NCBI GenBank assembly: GCA_905233765.1
Contig: CAJOCU010000001.1
Span: 1 to 64,000, forward strand
Direction: 5' to 3'
Origin: an uncultured Bacteroidaceae bacterium
GTDB taxonomy: Bacteria > Bacteroidota > Bacteroidia > Bacteroidales > Bacteroidaceae
DNA length: 64,000 nt
The notes under the pieces were generated by a model. It had not been told where the DNA came from. It worked only from the letters and a program-made list of their open reading frames with translations, and did not search any database. A program made the position numbers and the translations under genes. How positions within the stretch are numbered: the stretch's first letter is position 1; each line of letters opens with the position of its first letter. Below are positions 18,695 through 26,965 of this stretch, in pieces.

Positions 18695-19456
18695 ATGCAT
18701 ATAACCATTTTACAACACGATATTGACTGGTGTCAGGTCGATAAGAACCTGGCACATCTGGACACGCTGACAGCGATGCTCCCGAAGACAGATCTCCTGC
18801 TGCTGCCTGAGATGTTTGCCACGGGACTGAATAATGCCGCCATCGACATCGTAGATGCCCAACCGCGCATCCTGGCATGGATGCAAGCCAAGGCCAAGGC
18901 GATGGACGCTGCCGTCGTGGGCAGTATCGCCACGGAGGACAGCGGACGCTGCTACAACCGCCTGCATTTCGTGCGGCCTGACGGCACAGTCAGCCACTAC
19001 GACAAACGCCATCTCTTCGCCTATGGCGGCGAGGCTGACAACTACACCGCCGGCCACGAGCGCGTCGTCGTGAAATGGCGCGGCGTGCGTTTCCTGCTAC
19101 AGGTGTGCTACGACCTGCGCTACCCACTGTGGGCACGGCAGCGTGGCGACTACGACTGCATCCTCTACTCGGCCAACTTCCCTATCAGCCGCGACACAGC
19201 CTGGCGCACACTCATCCGCGCTCGTGCCATTGAGAACCAGTGCTACGTTGCAGCCTGCAACCGCATAGGCACCGACCAGCAGTGCGAGTACTACGGTCGC
19301 TCGGCCATCATCCATCCCTACGGCGAGACCATCATGGACTGCCCGGACAAGACGGAATGGGCTGCGTCGGCAGAGATTGACTTGGATTTCCTCCGCCACT
19401 ACGAGAAGAAGTTCCCTGTGCTGGCAGATGCGGATCCATTTGAACTGGTGAAATGA
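18695..19456 (+). CDS. Nitrilase-family omega-amidase (YafV/Nit2-like)
   Basis: This 253-residue protein has the nitrilase triad: Glu in LLPEMFATG (about 42), Lys in YDKRHLFAYGGE (about 108) and Cys in LLQVCYDLRYP (about 140). PEMFATG and the CYDLRYP context are typical of YafV/Nit2 omega-amidases, which hydrolyse 2-oxoglutaramate or 2-oxosuccinamate left by glutamine or asparagine transamination. The ATG at 18695 fits the family N-terminus (MHITILQHDIDW); the frame upstream would cross the promoter. It lies 23 bases before iorA, which suggests linked amino-acid and oxo-acid metabolism. Confidence 0.9.
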   Translation: MHITILQHDIDWCQVDKNLAHLDTLTAMLPKTDLLLLPEMFATGLNNAAIDIVDAQPRILAWMQAKAKAMDAAVVGSIATEDSGRCYNRLHFVRPDGTVSHYDKRHLFAYGGEADNYTAGHERVVVKWRGVRFLLQVCYDLRYPLWARQRGDYDCILYSANFPISRDTAWRTLIRARAIENQCYVAACNRIGTDQQCEYYGRSAIIHPYGETIMDCPDKTEWAASAEIDLDFLRHYEKKFPVLADADPFELVK

Positions 19457-19479
19457 TAAATGATAAATAAAAAATAAGA
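19457..19479. repeat. AT-rich short repeat before iorA
   Basis: GATAAATGATAAATAAAAAATAAG. The stop of the amidase and the start of iorA both lie at the edges of this tract. Confidence 0.5.
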
Positions 19480-21165
19480 ATGAAGAAATTACTATTAGGC
19501 GACGAAGCAATCGCTTTGGGCGCCATCCATGCAGGCCTCTCGGGCGTTTATGCTTACCCAGGCACACCCTCGACGGAGATTACGGAGTTCATTCAGGGCA
19601 ACGCGATTGCCAAGGAACGCGGACTGCACAGCCGCTGGTGTACGAACGAGAAGACGGCGATGGAGGCCGCGCTCGGTATGTCTTTCATGGGCAAACGCGC
19701 ACTTGTCTGCATGAAACACGTAGGACTGAATGTTTGTGCCGACCCGTTTGTGAACAGCGGAATGACAGGTGTCAACGGAGGTGTGGTGGTCCTCGTAGCC
19801 GACGACCCCTCGATGCACTCCAGTCAGGACGAGCAAGATAGCCGTTTCTATGGTAAGTTCGCCATGATTCCCACTTTCGAGCCTTCCTCGCAGCAGGAAG
19901 CTTACGACATGATGGAGATGGCCTTCGAGTACAGCGAGCAGCAGTGTCTGCCAGTGCTGATGCGTGTCACCACGCGTATGGCCCACAGTCGTGCCGTCGT
20001 GGTGGTGAAGGATGAGGCCCGCGCGGAAAACGAGAAGAATTACAATGCTGCCGCTGCCAACTGGGTGTTGCTGCCCGCCAACGCACGCCGTCGCAATGAC
20101 ATCGTGACAAAGCAACAGACACAGCTGGAGGAGGATGCAGAGAAGTCAAAGTACAACAGACTCTCAGGCCCCACCCCCAGCCCCTCCCCTGTTAGGGAGG
20201 GGGGCAAGCAATACCCTTTGGGTGTGATTGCCAGCGGCATCGCTTATAACTATGTGCAGGAAGCACTCGCGCAGCGCTCACCCCTCTTTGAAAGAGGGGG
20301 GGCTGGGGTGAGTCTCCTGAAAATCAGCCAATACCCCCTACCCAAGCGTCTTGTGCGTCAGCTGTTGGACAGCTGCGAGAAGGTGCTGGTGGTGGAAGAG
20401 GGCCAGCCGTTCATCGAGGAACAAGTGCGCGGCGTCTTCGAGAGCCAGAACATCCTCGGCCGTCTCACGGGCGAACTTCCCCGCACAGGCGAGCTCACTC
20501 CTGACTGCGTAGGCGAAGCCATCAATGCCGCAGCAAATTCTTCACTCTTCACTCTTCATTCTTCATTCGAGCGAAGCGAAATTGTCGCCGCCCGTCCGCC
20601 CCAGCTCTGTCAGGGCTGTGGTCACCGCGATGTCTATACGGCGCTGAACAAGGTGCTGAAGGAGTATGAGAACCCGCGCGTGTTCGGCGACATCGGCTGC
20701 TACACGCTCGGCTTCCTGCCGCCGTATAAAGCCATCCACTCCTGTGTGGATATGGGCGCCAGCATCACGATGGCCAAGGGCGCCTCGGATGCCGGTCAGT
20801 GGCCTGCCGTGGCTATCATCGGCGACAGCACCTTCACTCATAGCGGCATGACAGGCCTGCTGGATGCCGTTAACGAGAACGCCGACATCACTGTCATCAT
20901 CTCCGACAACCTCACGACAGCTATGACGGGCGGCCAAGACAGCGCCGGCACGAATAAATTCGAGGCCATCTGCCGCGGTCTGGGTGTCAGCGACGAACAC
21001 CTCCATGTCGTCGTGCCCCTGCCCAAGAATATGCCGGAGATTACGCAGATCATCCGCGACGAGATTAACTACCATGGCGTCAGCGTCATCATCCCCAGAA
21101 GAGAGTGTATTCAGACATTTAAGAGACACGCGAAGGAGAAAAAGACAGCTGCCAATTCGAAATAA
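19480..21165 (+). CDS. iorA: Indolepyruvate:ferredoxin oxidoreductase, alpha subunit
   Basis: This 561-residue TPP enzyme has an N-terminal pyrimidine-binding domain (GDEAIALGAIHAGLSGVYAY) and a C-terminal TPP domain with PPQLCQGCGHRDVY near 372, GDIGCYTLGFLPPYK near 402 and GDSTFTHSGMTGLLDAVNEN near 448. It decarboxylates or forms aryl-pyruvates with ferredoxin and CoA. Two points are odd. Three repeat-derived stretches are read in frame near residues 228-245, 267-282 and 350-365. The chain also ends at RRECIQTFKRHAKEKK without the two-cluster ferredoxin domain usual at the C-terminus of IorA, so electrons must pass through another protein. Confidence 0.92.
   Translation: MKKLLLGDEAIALGAIHAGLSGVYAYPGTPSTEITEFIQGNAIAKERGLHSRWCTNEKTAMEAALGMSFMGKRALVCMKHVGLNVCADPFVNSGMTGVNGGVVVLVADDPSMHSSQDEQDSRFYGKFAMIPTFEPSSQQEAYDMMEMAFEYSEQQCLPVLMRVTTRMAHSRAVVVVKDEARAENEKNYNAAAANWVLLPANARRRNDIVTKQQTQLEEDAEKSKYNRLSGPTPSPSPVREGGKQYPLGVIASGIAYNYVQEALAQRSPLFERGGAGVSLLKISQYPLPKRLVRQLLDSCEKVLVVEEGQPFIEEQVRGVFESQNILGRLTGELPRTGELTPDCVGEAINAAANSSLFTLHSSFERSEIVAARPPQLCQGCGHRDVYTALNKVLKEYENPRVFGDIGCYTLGFLPPYKAIHSCVDMGASITMAKGASDAGQWPAVAIIGDSTFTHSGMTGLLDAVNENADITVIISDNLTTAMTGGQDSAGTNKFEAICRGLGVSDEHLHVVVPLPKNMPEITQIIRDEINYHGVSVIIPRRECIQTFKRHAKEKKTAANSK
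20167..20206. repeat. GC-rich palindromic repeat inside iorA (first)
   Basis: CCCTCCCCT (20182-20190), loop GTT, AGGGAGGGG (20194-20202), with C-rich left flank. Read in frame as GPTPSPSPVREGGKQ. Confidence 0.85.
20277..20314. repeat. GC-rich palindromic repeat inside iorA (second)
   Basis: CCCCTCTTTGAAAGAGGGG followed by GGGCTGGGGTGAGTC. Read in frame as SPLFERGGAGVSLL. Confidence 0.85.
20538..20572. repeat. AT-rich repeat tract inside iorA
   Basis: Units of TTCACTCTTCATTC are read in frame as SSLFTLHSSFERSE, just before the conserved CQGCGH motif. The same unit lies in intergenic DNA at 24299-24320, 53237-53270 and in the start of lptC. Confidence 0.75.
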
Positions 21166-21196
21166 CGATATATCGTCATAACGTAATTACGAAAAT

Positions 21197-21772
21197 ATGA
21201 AAACCGATATAATTTTATGTGGCGTGGGGGGACAAGGCATCCTCTCGATAGCCACCATCATTGGCGAAGCAGCCATGAATGAGAACCTATATATCAAGCA
21301 GGCCGAGGTACACGGAATGAGCCAGCGCGGCGGCGATGTGCAGTCGAATCTGCGCATCTCCAGCGACCCCATTGCCAGCGATCTGATCCCCAAAGGAGGG
21401 GCCGATGTCATCATCTCCATGGAGCCCATGGAGGCGCTTCGCTACCTGCCGTATCTAAACAAAGAGGGATGGGTCATCACCTCAAGCGACCCTTTTATCA
21501 ATATTCCAAATTATCCTGGTTTAGAGGGCATTAATGACGAGCTTTCAAAACTACCACACGTCGTTTCCATCGACATTGAGCAGCTGGCAAAGGACAACCA
21601 GGTACCACGTTCTGCCAACGTCATCCTCCTGGGTGCAGCCCAGCAGGCCCTCGGCATCGACTACGACAAGCTGGAGGCTGCCATCCGCCGCGTCTTCGCG
21701 CGCAAAGGCAACGCCATCGTGGAAGCGAACATCAAGGCACTAGCCATCGGTAAGAAAGCGACCCAAGCGTAA
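21197..21772 (+). CDS. iorB: Indolepyruvate:ferredoxin oxidoreductase, beta subunit
   Basis: This 191-residue subunit belongs to the gamma-domain family of 2-oxoacid:ferredoxin oxidoreductases, with ILCGVGGQGILSIATIIGEA at the N-terminus and EVHGMSQRGGDVQSNLRIS near 38. It pairs with IorA to form the oxidoreductase acting on indolepyruvate, phenylpyruvate or hydroxyphenylpyruvate. The gene is 31 bases after iorA, separated by an ATTACG-type repeat tract. The length is normal. Confidence 0.93.
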   Translation: MKTDIILCGVGGQGILSIATIIGEAAMNENLYIKQAEVHGMSQRGGDVQSNLRISSDPIASDLIPKGGADVIISMEPMEALRYLPYLNKEGWVITSSDPFINIPNYPGLEGINDELSKLPHVVSIDIEQLAKDNQVPRSANVILLGAAQQALGIDYDKLEAAIRRVFARKGNAIVEANIKALAIGKKATQA

Positions 21773-21801
21773 TAACGTCCCCCTTTTTGCGAAGAGTTGC
21801 T

Positions 21802-23091
21802 ATGCATCACGACACTCCCATCCGACGCTCCGCACTGGCGCTACTCACGGTACTGCTCCTTGGGGGCGGTGCTCTCTCCTACTCGTCCTGCAGCAAGGAT
21901 GACGATGTGACCACGACGCAGCGCCCCTACATGCCCAAGGAGGAGGGGCACGCGACGCCCGAGGAGTCCGACGAATATGAACCGGAGCTTACAGGCACCG
22001 TCCGTTATGATGAATACAAACTCACCGCCTATCATTTCAATTATCGCTCGCAGGACCCCTATGGCAACCCAGCCATCCTTTCGGCTGCCATTACTATTGG
22101 CGACGAAGTGACAAAGGCGCAGCCGGCGCGCGGCCTGCTCCTTTATAACCGCACAACAGCATTCAAAGAGGCTGACGCACCTACCCAAGGCGAGCTGACA
22201 GCACAAAAGATTATCGTGGGAAGCGGGCTGATAGCCATCTCGGCAGACCATTATGGCTTTGGCGCCACTGCCGACCAACACCAGTCCTACGGCATCGGTA
22301 TCCCCAACGCGCAGAGTAGCGTGGATGCCTTGATTGCAGCCAAGAAACTGCTGCCTAAGCTGGGATACAGATGGAATGACAAATTCCTGTTTAACGTGGG
22401 CTACTCACAAGGCGGACAGACAGCGCTGGCCGTGGTAAGAATCATCACCGAACAACATCCGGAGTTGAAGATCACCCAAACGATAGTGGGCGGCGGTACC
22501 TACGACATCGGCGCTACTTATCGCAGCTTCATCGAGAGCGACTACTCCGACCACCCGGGAACCGTGGTCGCTGTCATCCTATCCTTCAACGAGTTCTTCC
22601 AGCTCAATATCTCGCGCGAGAAGCTCTTCAAGGAGCCCTTGCTCAGCCATATCGATGAATGGTATTATAGCAAGAACTATTCTTTATCCGGTGTTGATCG
22701 CCGTATCGGAGACGTCCCCGTCTCGCAGTATCTCTCGGATGAACTGCTGGACCTCAACTCTGAGACATCCCGCAAGCTAATGGCTGCATTCGACAAGGAC
22801 AACCTATGTGCGGGTTGGACACCGCGCAAGAACGAGAAAATCACCCTCGTTCACAACAAGACAGACAAGACCGTACCCTATGTGAACGCCGAACAGTTCT
22901 ATCAATTCGCTCACAACGAGCACGGCGTTACCGATATTGAGATGTACGCCAGAGATTGGGGGCGCCAGTTCGACCAGTCGGAACACGAGACGGGCGCTAT
23001 CTATTTTTCCCTCAAGGTGGTCACCAGCGTCAGCGGAACCTTTGGAATCCTGCCGTGGATCAGCCTGCAGACCATCAAAGAATTCTTCTAA
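21802..23091 (+). CDS. Alpha/beta-hydrolase lipoprotein (lipase-like)
   Basis: This 429-residue protein from the ATG at 21802 has a signal peptide ending at a lipobox-like SYSSC, then an acidic linker (KEEGHATPEESDEYEPEL) as in surface lipoproteins. The hydrolase part has the nucleophile elbow GYSQGG near 203, preceded by SADHYGFGATADQHQSYG, as in secretory lipase/tannase-like hydrolases. The candidate histidine is near the C-terminus (DQSEHETGA). The frame opens earlier at a TTG (21787) but the ATG suits the signal peptide better. The substrate is unknown; probably an extracellular ester. It lies 29 bases downstream of iorB and converges on the exporter operon with a 5-base gap. Confidence 0.75.
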   Translation: MHHDTPIRRSALALLTVLLLGGGALSYSSCSKDDDVTTTQRPYMPKEEGHATPEESDEYEPELTGTVRYDEYKLTAYHFNYRSQDPYGNPAILSAAITIGDEVTKAQPARGLLLYNRTTAFKEADAPTQGELTAQKIIVGSGLIAISADHYGFGATADQHQSYGIGIPNAQSSVDALIAAKKLLPKLGYRWNDKFLFNVGYSQGGQTALAVVRIITEQHPELKITQTIVGGGTYDIGATYRSFIESDYSDHPGTVVAVILSFNEFFQLNISREKLFKEPLLSHIDEWYYSKNYSLSGVDRRIGDVPVSQYLSDELLDLNSETSRKLMAAFDKDNLCAGWTPRKNEKITLVHNKTDKTVPYVNAEQFYQFAHNEHGVTDIEMYARDWGRQFDQSEHETGAIYFSLKVVTSVSGTFGILPWISLQTIKEFF

Positions 23092-23096
23092 GCTGC

Positions 23097-24278
23097 TTAT
23101 TTGGTTTCAGCGACAATCCGATTGCCGCGCACACGGTCACCTTTCTTCAGACCCGACTTAATCTCTATATTCACGCCATCGGAAAGACCTGTCGTGACAG
23201 GAGTACGTGTATAAACGGGCTTGGCGGCACTGCCACCTACGAGGTACACGAAGGTGCTGTCACCGCTGAACTCAATGGCCGACTCAGGAATCGTGAGCAC
23301 CTTGGTAGCATCCTCCAAGACAATCTGCGCCGTAGCACTGTAGCCGCTACGTATGAAAGGAGCATCCTGAGCCGTTTCCCCGGGGACCCTGACAGCAGCC
23401 TTGATCTCGAACTGGTTGGCACCGCCGGTGGTGGCTGTAGCCTTCGGGCTGATATACTCCAACGATGCCGAGAAACGAAGATCCTGTAACGCGCCGATGG
23501 TGATTTCCATGGGCATCCCCACACTAAGACGTCCCACCTCTGTCTCGTCGATATTCCCACGGAAGATCAGGTTACTCATATCGGCCACGGAGGCAATGGT
23601 TGTACCGTCGTTGAAGGTATTTGTGAGAATGACGGAGTTTCCGACTTTCACAGGGATATCCAGAATGATACCGCTGATGGTGGAACGCACGAGGGTGTTG
23701 CTGGATGAGGCATTGCTGGCAGACACACCGTCGCGCGTCAGCTCCAGCTGTTCCTGTGCCACGGCCACCTCTTCGCGAGACTGGTTGTAGGCTTGTCGCA
23801 CCTTCTCGTAGTCGTTGGCCGAGATGAGTCCCTTGTCATAGAGCGCCTTCTGGCGTTCGTAGTCAGTGCGAGCTTGCTCGCTGTTGATCCGCGACAGACG
23901 CACACGGCTCTCGGCAGAGGCCAACTGGTTCATATCTGGGATGACCTTCAGCTTGGCAATCACCTCGCCAGCCTCCACGCGCTGACCGGCCTCCTTCAGC
24001 AGCTCTGTGATAATGCCGCTGATCTGCGGTTTCACGGCCACTTCGTCACGCGGCTCTATCTTGCCTGTGACGATCGTGCTCTTGCTGAGATCGCGCACAC
24101 AGGGCTCCAGCGTCTCATAGCTCACCGGCTTCGGACGCGAGTGAAGGTACAGGAACACGAAGGTTCCGATAAAAACAACCGCCACGAGGGCAAAAAGGAA
24201 GAAACGGAAGAAAGTGCGAACCTTCCCCCTACCCTCCTTTGTGGGGAGGGAACTATTACCTTTACTAATTGTCTCCAT
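23097..24278 (-). CDS. MacA-like membrane fusion protein
   Basis: This 393-residue protein has one N-terminal transmembrane anchor (FFRFFLFALVAVVFIGTFVF), then the lipoyl halves (KPQISGIITELLKEAGQRVEAGEVI and RSTISGIILDIPVKVGNSV) flanking a helical hairpin (about 100-165), and beta-barrel domains. It links ABC permeases to an outer-membrane channel. The first residues (SSLPTKEGRGK) are encoded by a GC-rich palindromic repeat. It ends the block secA, ATPase, permease, permease, fusion protein. Confidence 0.9.
   Translation of the reverse strand: METISKGNSSLPTKEGRGKVRTFFRFFLFALVAVVFIGTFVFLYLHSRPKPVSYETLEPCVRDLSKSTIVTGKIEPRDEVAVKPQISGIITELLKEAGQRVEAGEVIAKLKVIPDMNQLASAESRVRLSRINSEQARTDYERQKALYDKGLISANDYEKVRQAYNQSREEVAVAQEQLELTRDGVSASNASSSNTLVRSTISGIILDIPVKVGNSVILTNTFNDGTTIASVADMSNLIFRGNIDETEVGRLSVGMPMEITIGALQDLRFSASLEYISPKATATTGGANQFEIKAAVRVPGETAQDAPFIRSGYSATAQIVLEDATKVLTIPESAIEFSGDSTFVYLVGGSAAKPVYTRTPVTTGLSDGVNIEIKSGLKKGDRVRGNRIVAETK
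24221..24252. repeat. GC-rich palindromic repeat at the start of the macA-like gene
   Basis: CCCTCC (24232-24237) and GGAGGG (24245-24250) around TTTGTGG. It lies within codons 9-19 of the fusion-protein gene. Confidence 0.65.
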
Positions 24279-24342
24279 TTCGATTTTTATTTTTATTTCT
24301 TACTTCTTCATTCTTTTTTCGTCTTGCGGCCGCCGCAATGCG

Positions 24343-25653
24343 CTACTCTTCCCGCATCGCATCCACAGGTTTGATGCTCATTGCTCTGGCTGCCGGTGCC
24401 AACCCTGACAGCACGCCGAGTGCAGCCAGGAGAAGGGCGGCACCTATGGCTGTCCAGAACGAGACCTGGAAGTGGGATTGTAGGATGCCATCCTCTGTAA
24501 AGCCCAGCTCCATGCCATGCAGCACGAGGACTGCAAAGAGGATGCCACTCATACCAGCGATGGCCGTCAAAAGGATGCTCTCGGAGATGATCTGCGAGAG
24601 GATGACACGCGGTGTAGCACCGATTGCACGACGAATGCCAATCTCGGTGGTGCGCTCCTTCACCGTCACCATCATGATATTCGATACGCCGATGGCACCG
24701 GCCAGCAAAGTGCCAATGCCAACGAGCCAGATCAAGAGATCGACGCCTTCGAAGAGATTGTCCATCAACCCAAAGAGCACCTCGGTGTTGAACACCATAA
24801 CGGCCTTCTCATCCGTGGGATCGATGTCATGACCACGGGCGATGACCTCGCGGATGCGGGGTGTAATATCGCTGACGGCCGTTCCCTTGCGCGCCGTGAT
24901 GGCTATCATCTCTATGTCGTCGCCCATGTTGAAGGCGCGCTGCATCTGTGACAGCGGAATGACCACAGTCTCATCGGCAGAGCCATTGACATTCATGTTA
25001 CCACTGGCATAGTCCACGCCGATGACGGTGTAGTATGCTGAGTCCAGACGGATAAGCTCGCCACAGGGATCACCACCTTTGGGAAACAACGTCTTATAGA
25101 CACGCTTGCCGATGACGCAAACCTTGCGCTGCTGTGCGATGTCCATCTCATTCAGGAAACGACCGTAGTATATCTTGGGAGCCTCCACCTGAGCATAGCT
25201 TGGCAGCTGTCCTTTGACATTGGAATTGAACTTATTATCTCCCCGGACAGCCTGCACGCCCCATTTGCTCGCCATCGGAGAGATGACATCGAGTTGGGAC
25301 ACCTGCTGACGCAGTCGTTCTACGTCGCTCGTGGAAAGCATCCATACGCGTCCCTTGCGGAAACCGTGATAGGGCTTCGTCGTGGGCTGTTCCCAGATAA
25401 TGGCGGAGTTGGTGGCAAAGCCCTCGAAGTTGTTATTCAACATCTCTTTCATTCCAGCACCACCACCGATGAGCGCGACCAACATGAACACGCCCCAAAA
25501 CACACCGAAACCCGTAAGGAAAGAGCGTGTCTTGTTGCGGAGCAGCGTCTCCGTCAATTCATGAAAGGCATTGAGATCAATCAGCCAAAAGGCACCCCCA
25601 CCCCCTCCGGAGGGGGGCTGCTGGCGCGATGTAGAATGATTTCTTTCTCTCAT
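24343..25653 (-). CDS. MacB-like ABC transporter permease (first)
   Basis: This 436-residue protein has an N-terminal helix (FLTGFGVFWGVFMLVALIG), a periplasmic MacB core domain (about 65-290) and three C-terminal FtsX helices (WLVGIGTLLAGAIGVSNIMMV, LTAIAGMSGILFAVLVL, FWTAIGAALLLAALGVLSG), with VKERTTEIGIRRAIGATPR linking to the ATPase. There is no fused ATPase domain. About 12 N-terminal residues (QQPPSGGGGGA) come from a GC-rich palindromic repeat. Confidence 0.9.
   Translation of the reverse strand: MRERNHSTSRQQPPSGGGGGAFWLIDLNAFHELTETLLRNKTRSFLTGFGVFWGVFMLVALIGGGAGMKEMLNNNFEGFATNSAIIWEQPTTKPYHGFRKGRVWMLSTSDVERLRQQVSQLDVISPMASKWGVQAVRGDNKFNSNVKGQLPSYAQVEAPKIYYGRFLNEMDIAQQRKVCVIGKRVYKTLFPKGGDPCGELIRLDSAYYTVIGVDYASGNMNVNGSADETVVIPLSQMQRAFNMGDDIEMIAITARKGTAVSDITPRIREVIARGHDIDPTDEKAVMVFNTEVLFGLMDNLFEGVDLLIWLVGIGTLLAGAIGVSNIMMVTVKERTTEIGIRRAIGATPRVILSQIISESILLTAIAGMSGILFAVLVLHGMELGFTEDGILQSHFQVSFWTAIGAALLLAALGVLSGLAPAARAMSIKPVDAMREE
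25594..25622. repeat. GC-rich palindromic repeat in the permease N-terminus
   Basis: Perfect 16-base palindrome CCCCCTCCGGAGGGGG (25601-25616), inside the coding region of the first permease. Confidence 0.8.
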
Positions 25654-25670
25654 GAGATTCTTTGAGGTCT

Positions 25671-25712
25671 CTTTCCCTCCCCTCCCGGGAGGGGGCGGGG
25701 GTAGGTCTTTAC
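25671..25712. repeat. GC-rich palindromic repeat between permease genes
   Basis: Perfect palindrome CCCCTCCCGGGAGGGG (25679-25694) with flank GCGGGGGTAGGTCTTTA. It abuts the stop codon of the second permease. Confidence 0.85.
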
Positions 25713-26962
25713 CTAAGCGCTTCCACAGGACGAACTCTCGCCGCCTTCAGCGCCGGCATCAGCCCCGCGATGGTTCCGGCGACGATGAGCACGAGGGTGA
25801 CACCGATGCAGGTGCCGAGACCCACGGTAGGATCGACGAAGACTGTAGTGGTGAACAGACCTGTCTCGATAGGTTTGGAACCGAGGGTGGCGTCCATATA
25901 GAGGTTGGCACCGATGCCGAGCAACATCCCGATGTACCCGAAGAAACCGGTGACGATGATGCTCTCAGTGATAATGATGCGAAGGATAGTGGCAGGCGAG
26001 GCACCAATGGCTTTGCGGATGCCGAACTCGTGTGTGCGCTCACGAACTGTTATCAACATAATGTTCGACACACCGACAATGCCACTGAGCAGCGTGAACA
26101 ATCCGATGATCCACAGGGATGTACGGATGATATTCATGCCCTTGGACATCTGCATCGCCTGCGTGAAACGATTCCATATCCAGATGGCATCCTCGTCGTC
26201 GGGCGCTGCATTGTGCTGGCGGTTGATGGTGGCGCGGTAGCGCTTCTCGAAGGCTTCGTTGTCCCTCTCACTTTCCAGCCCATGGAACGAGAAGACGATG
26301 CGCCCGACGCGGTTGCCTTTGTTATAGATGGTCTGCAGCGTTGTGAATGGTACACTGGTGTCAGAACTCATACGGCTCTTGTCCTCCTTTTCGATGCCCA
26401 CAACTGTGAAAGCCATATCGCCTACCCTCACCGTCTGTCCGACCAACGAGCGCGGAGCTTTAGGAGACAGTTCACGAGCCAGGTTCTCAGGGATGACAAG
26501 CACCTTACGGCTGTCGCGAATGTCGATATCGTTGATGAAACGGCCAGCGGTCAGCTTCACCTTGTTGATCTCGGCAAACATGGGATAGACACCGCGGAGG
26601 CTGCCACTAACATAGTTCTCGCCATAGGCGATCGAGGCTCCGCTCTCCATGATGATGGCGCCAGCTTTGTCGATGTTCTGCGTGAAGCGCGTCTGTGTCA
26701 CCTTCAGGTCGTTGTTGTTGAGCGTGACCTCACGTCCCTCCTTAAACCCCTCATAGGGCTTGGATGTCGTGCCGCCAAAGACCATCATGGAGTTATCGAC
26801 ATACTGGTCGTTATTGGATTGCTGCGCATTGATGAGCCCGTTGCCGGCGCCAAGGAGCACGATAAGCATAAAGATGCCCCACGCCACCGCAAAACCTGTT
26901 AGCGATGTGCGCAACTTGTTGCGTCGCGCCGTCTGCCATATTTCAGCAATAAGCTCGAACAT
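25709..26962 (-). CDS. MacB-like ABC transporter permease (second)
   Basis: This 417-residue paralogue has an N-terminal helix (LTGFAVAWGIFMLIVLLGAGNG), a periplasmic core and three C-terminal helices, with VRERTHEFGIRKAIGASPAT as the coupling segment. Two non-identical permeases imply a heterodimeric membrane part. The start is 3 bases after the ATPase stop. Confidence 0.92.
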   Translation of the reverse strand: MFELIAEIWQTARRNKLRTSLTGFAVAWGIFMLIVLLGAGNGLINAQQSNNDQYVDNSMMVFGGTTSKPYEGFKEGREVTLNNNDLKVTQTRFTQNIDKAGAIIMESGASIAYGENYVSGSLRGVYPMFAEINKVKLTAGRFINDIDIRDSRKVLVIPENLARELSPKAPRSLVGQTVRVGDMAFTVVGIEKEDKSRMSSDTSVPFTTLQTIYNKGNRVGRIVFSFHGLESERDNEAFEKRYRATINRQHNAAPDDEDAIWIWNRFTQAMQMSKGMNIIRTSLWIIGLFTLLSGIVGVSNIMLITVRERTHEFGIRKAIGASPATILRIIITESIIVTGFFGYIGMLLGIGANLYMDATLGSKPIETGLFTTTVFVDPTVGLGTCIGVTLVLIVAGTIAGLMPALKAARVRPVEALR

Positions 26963-26965
26963 TCC

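Noticed and set aside
25652..26902. 416-codon open frame opposite the second permease
   Set aside because: Antisense to the permease gene and begins inside a GC-rich palindrome; no family features.
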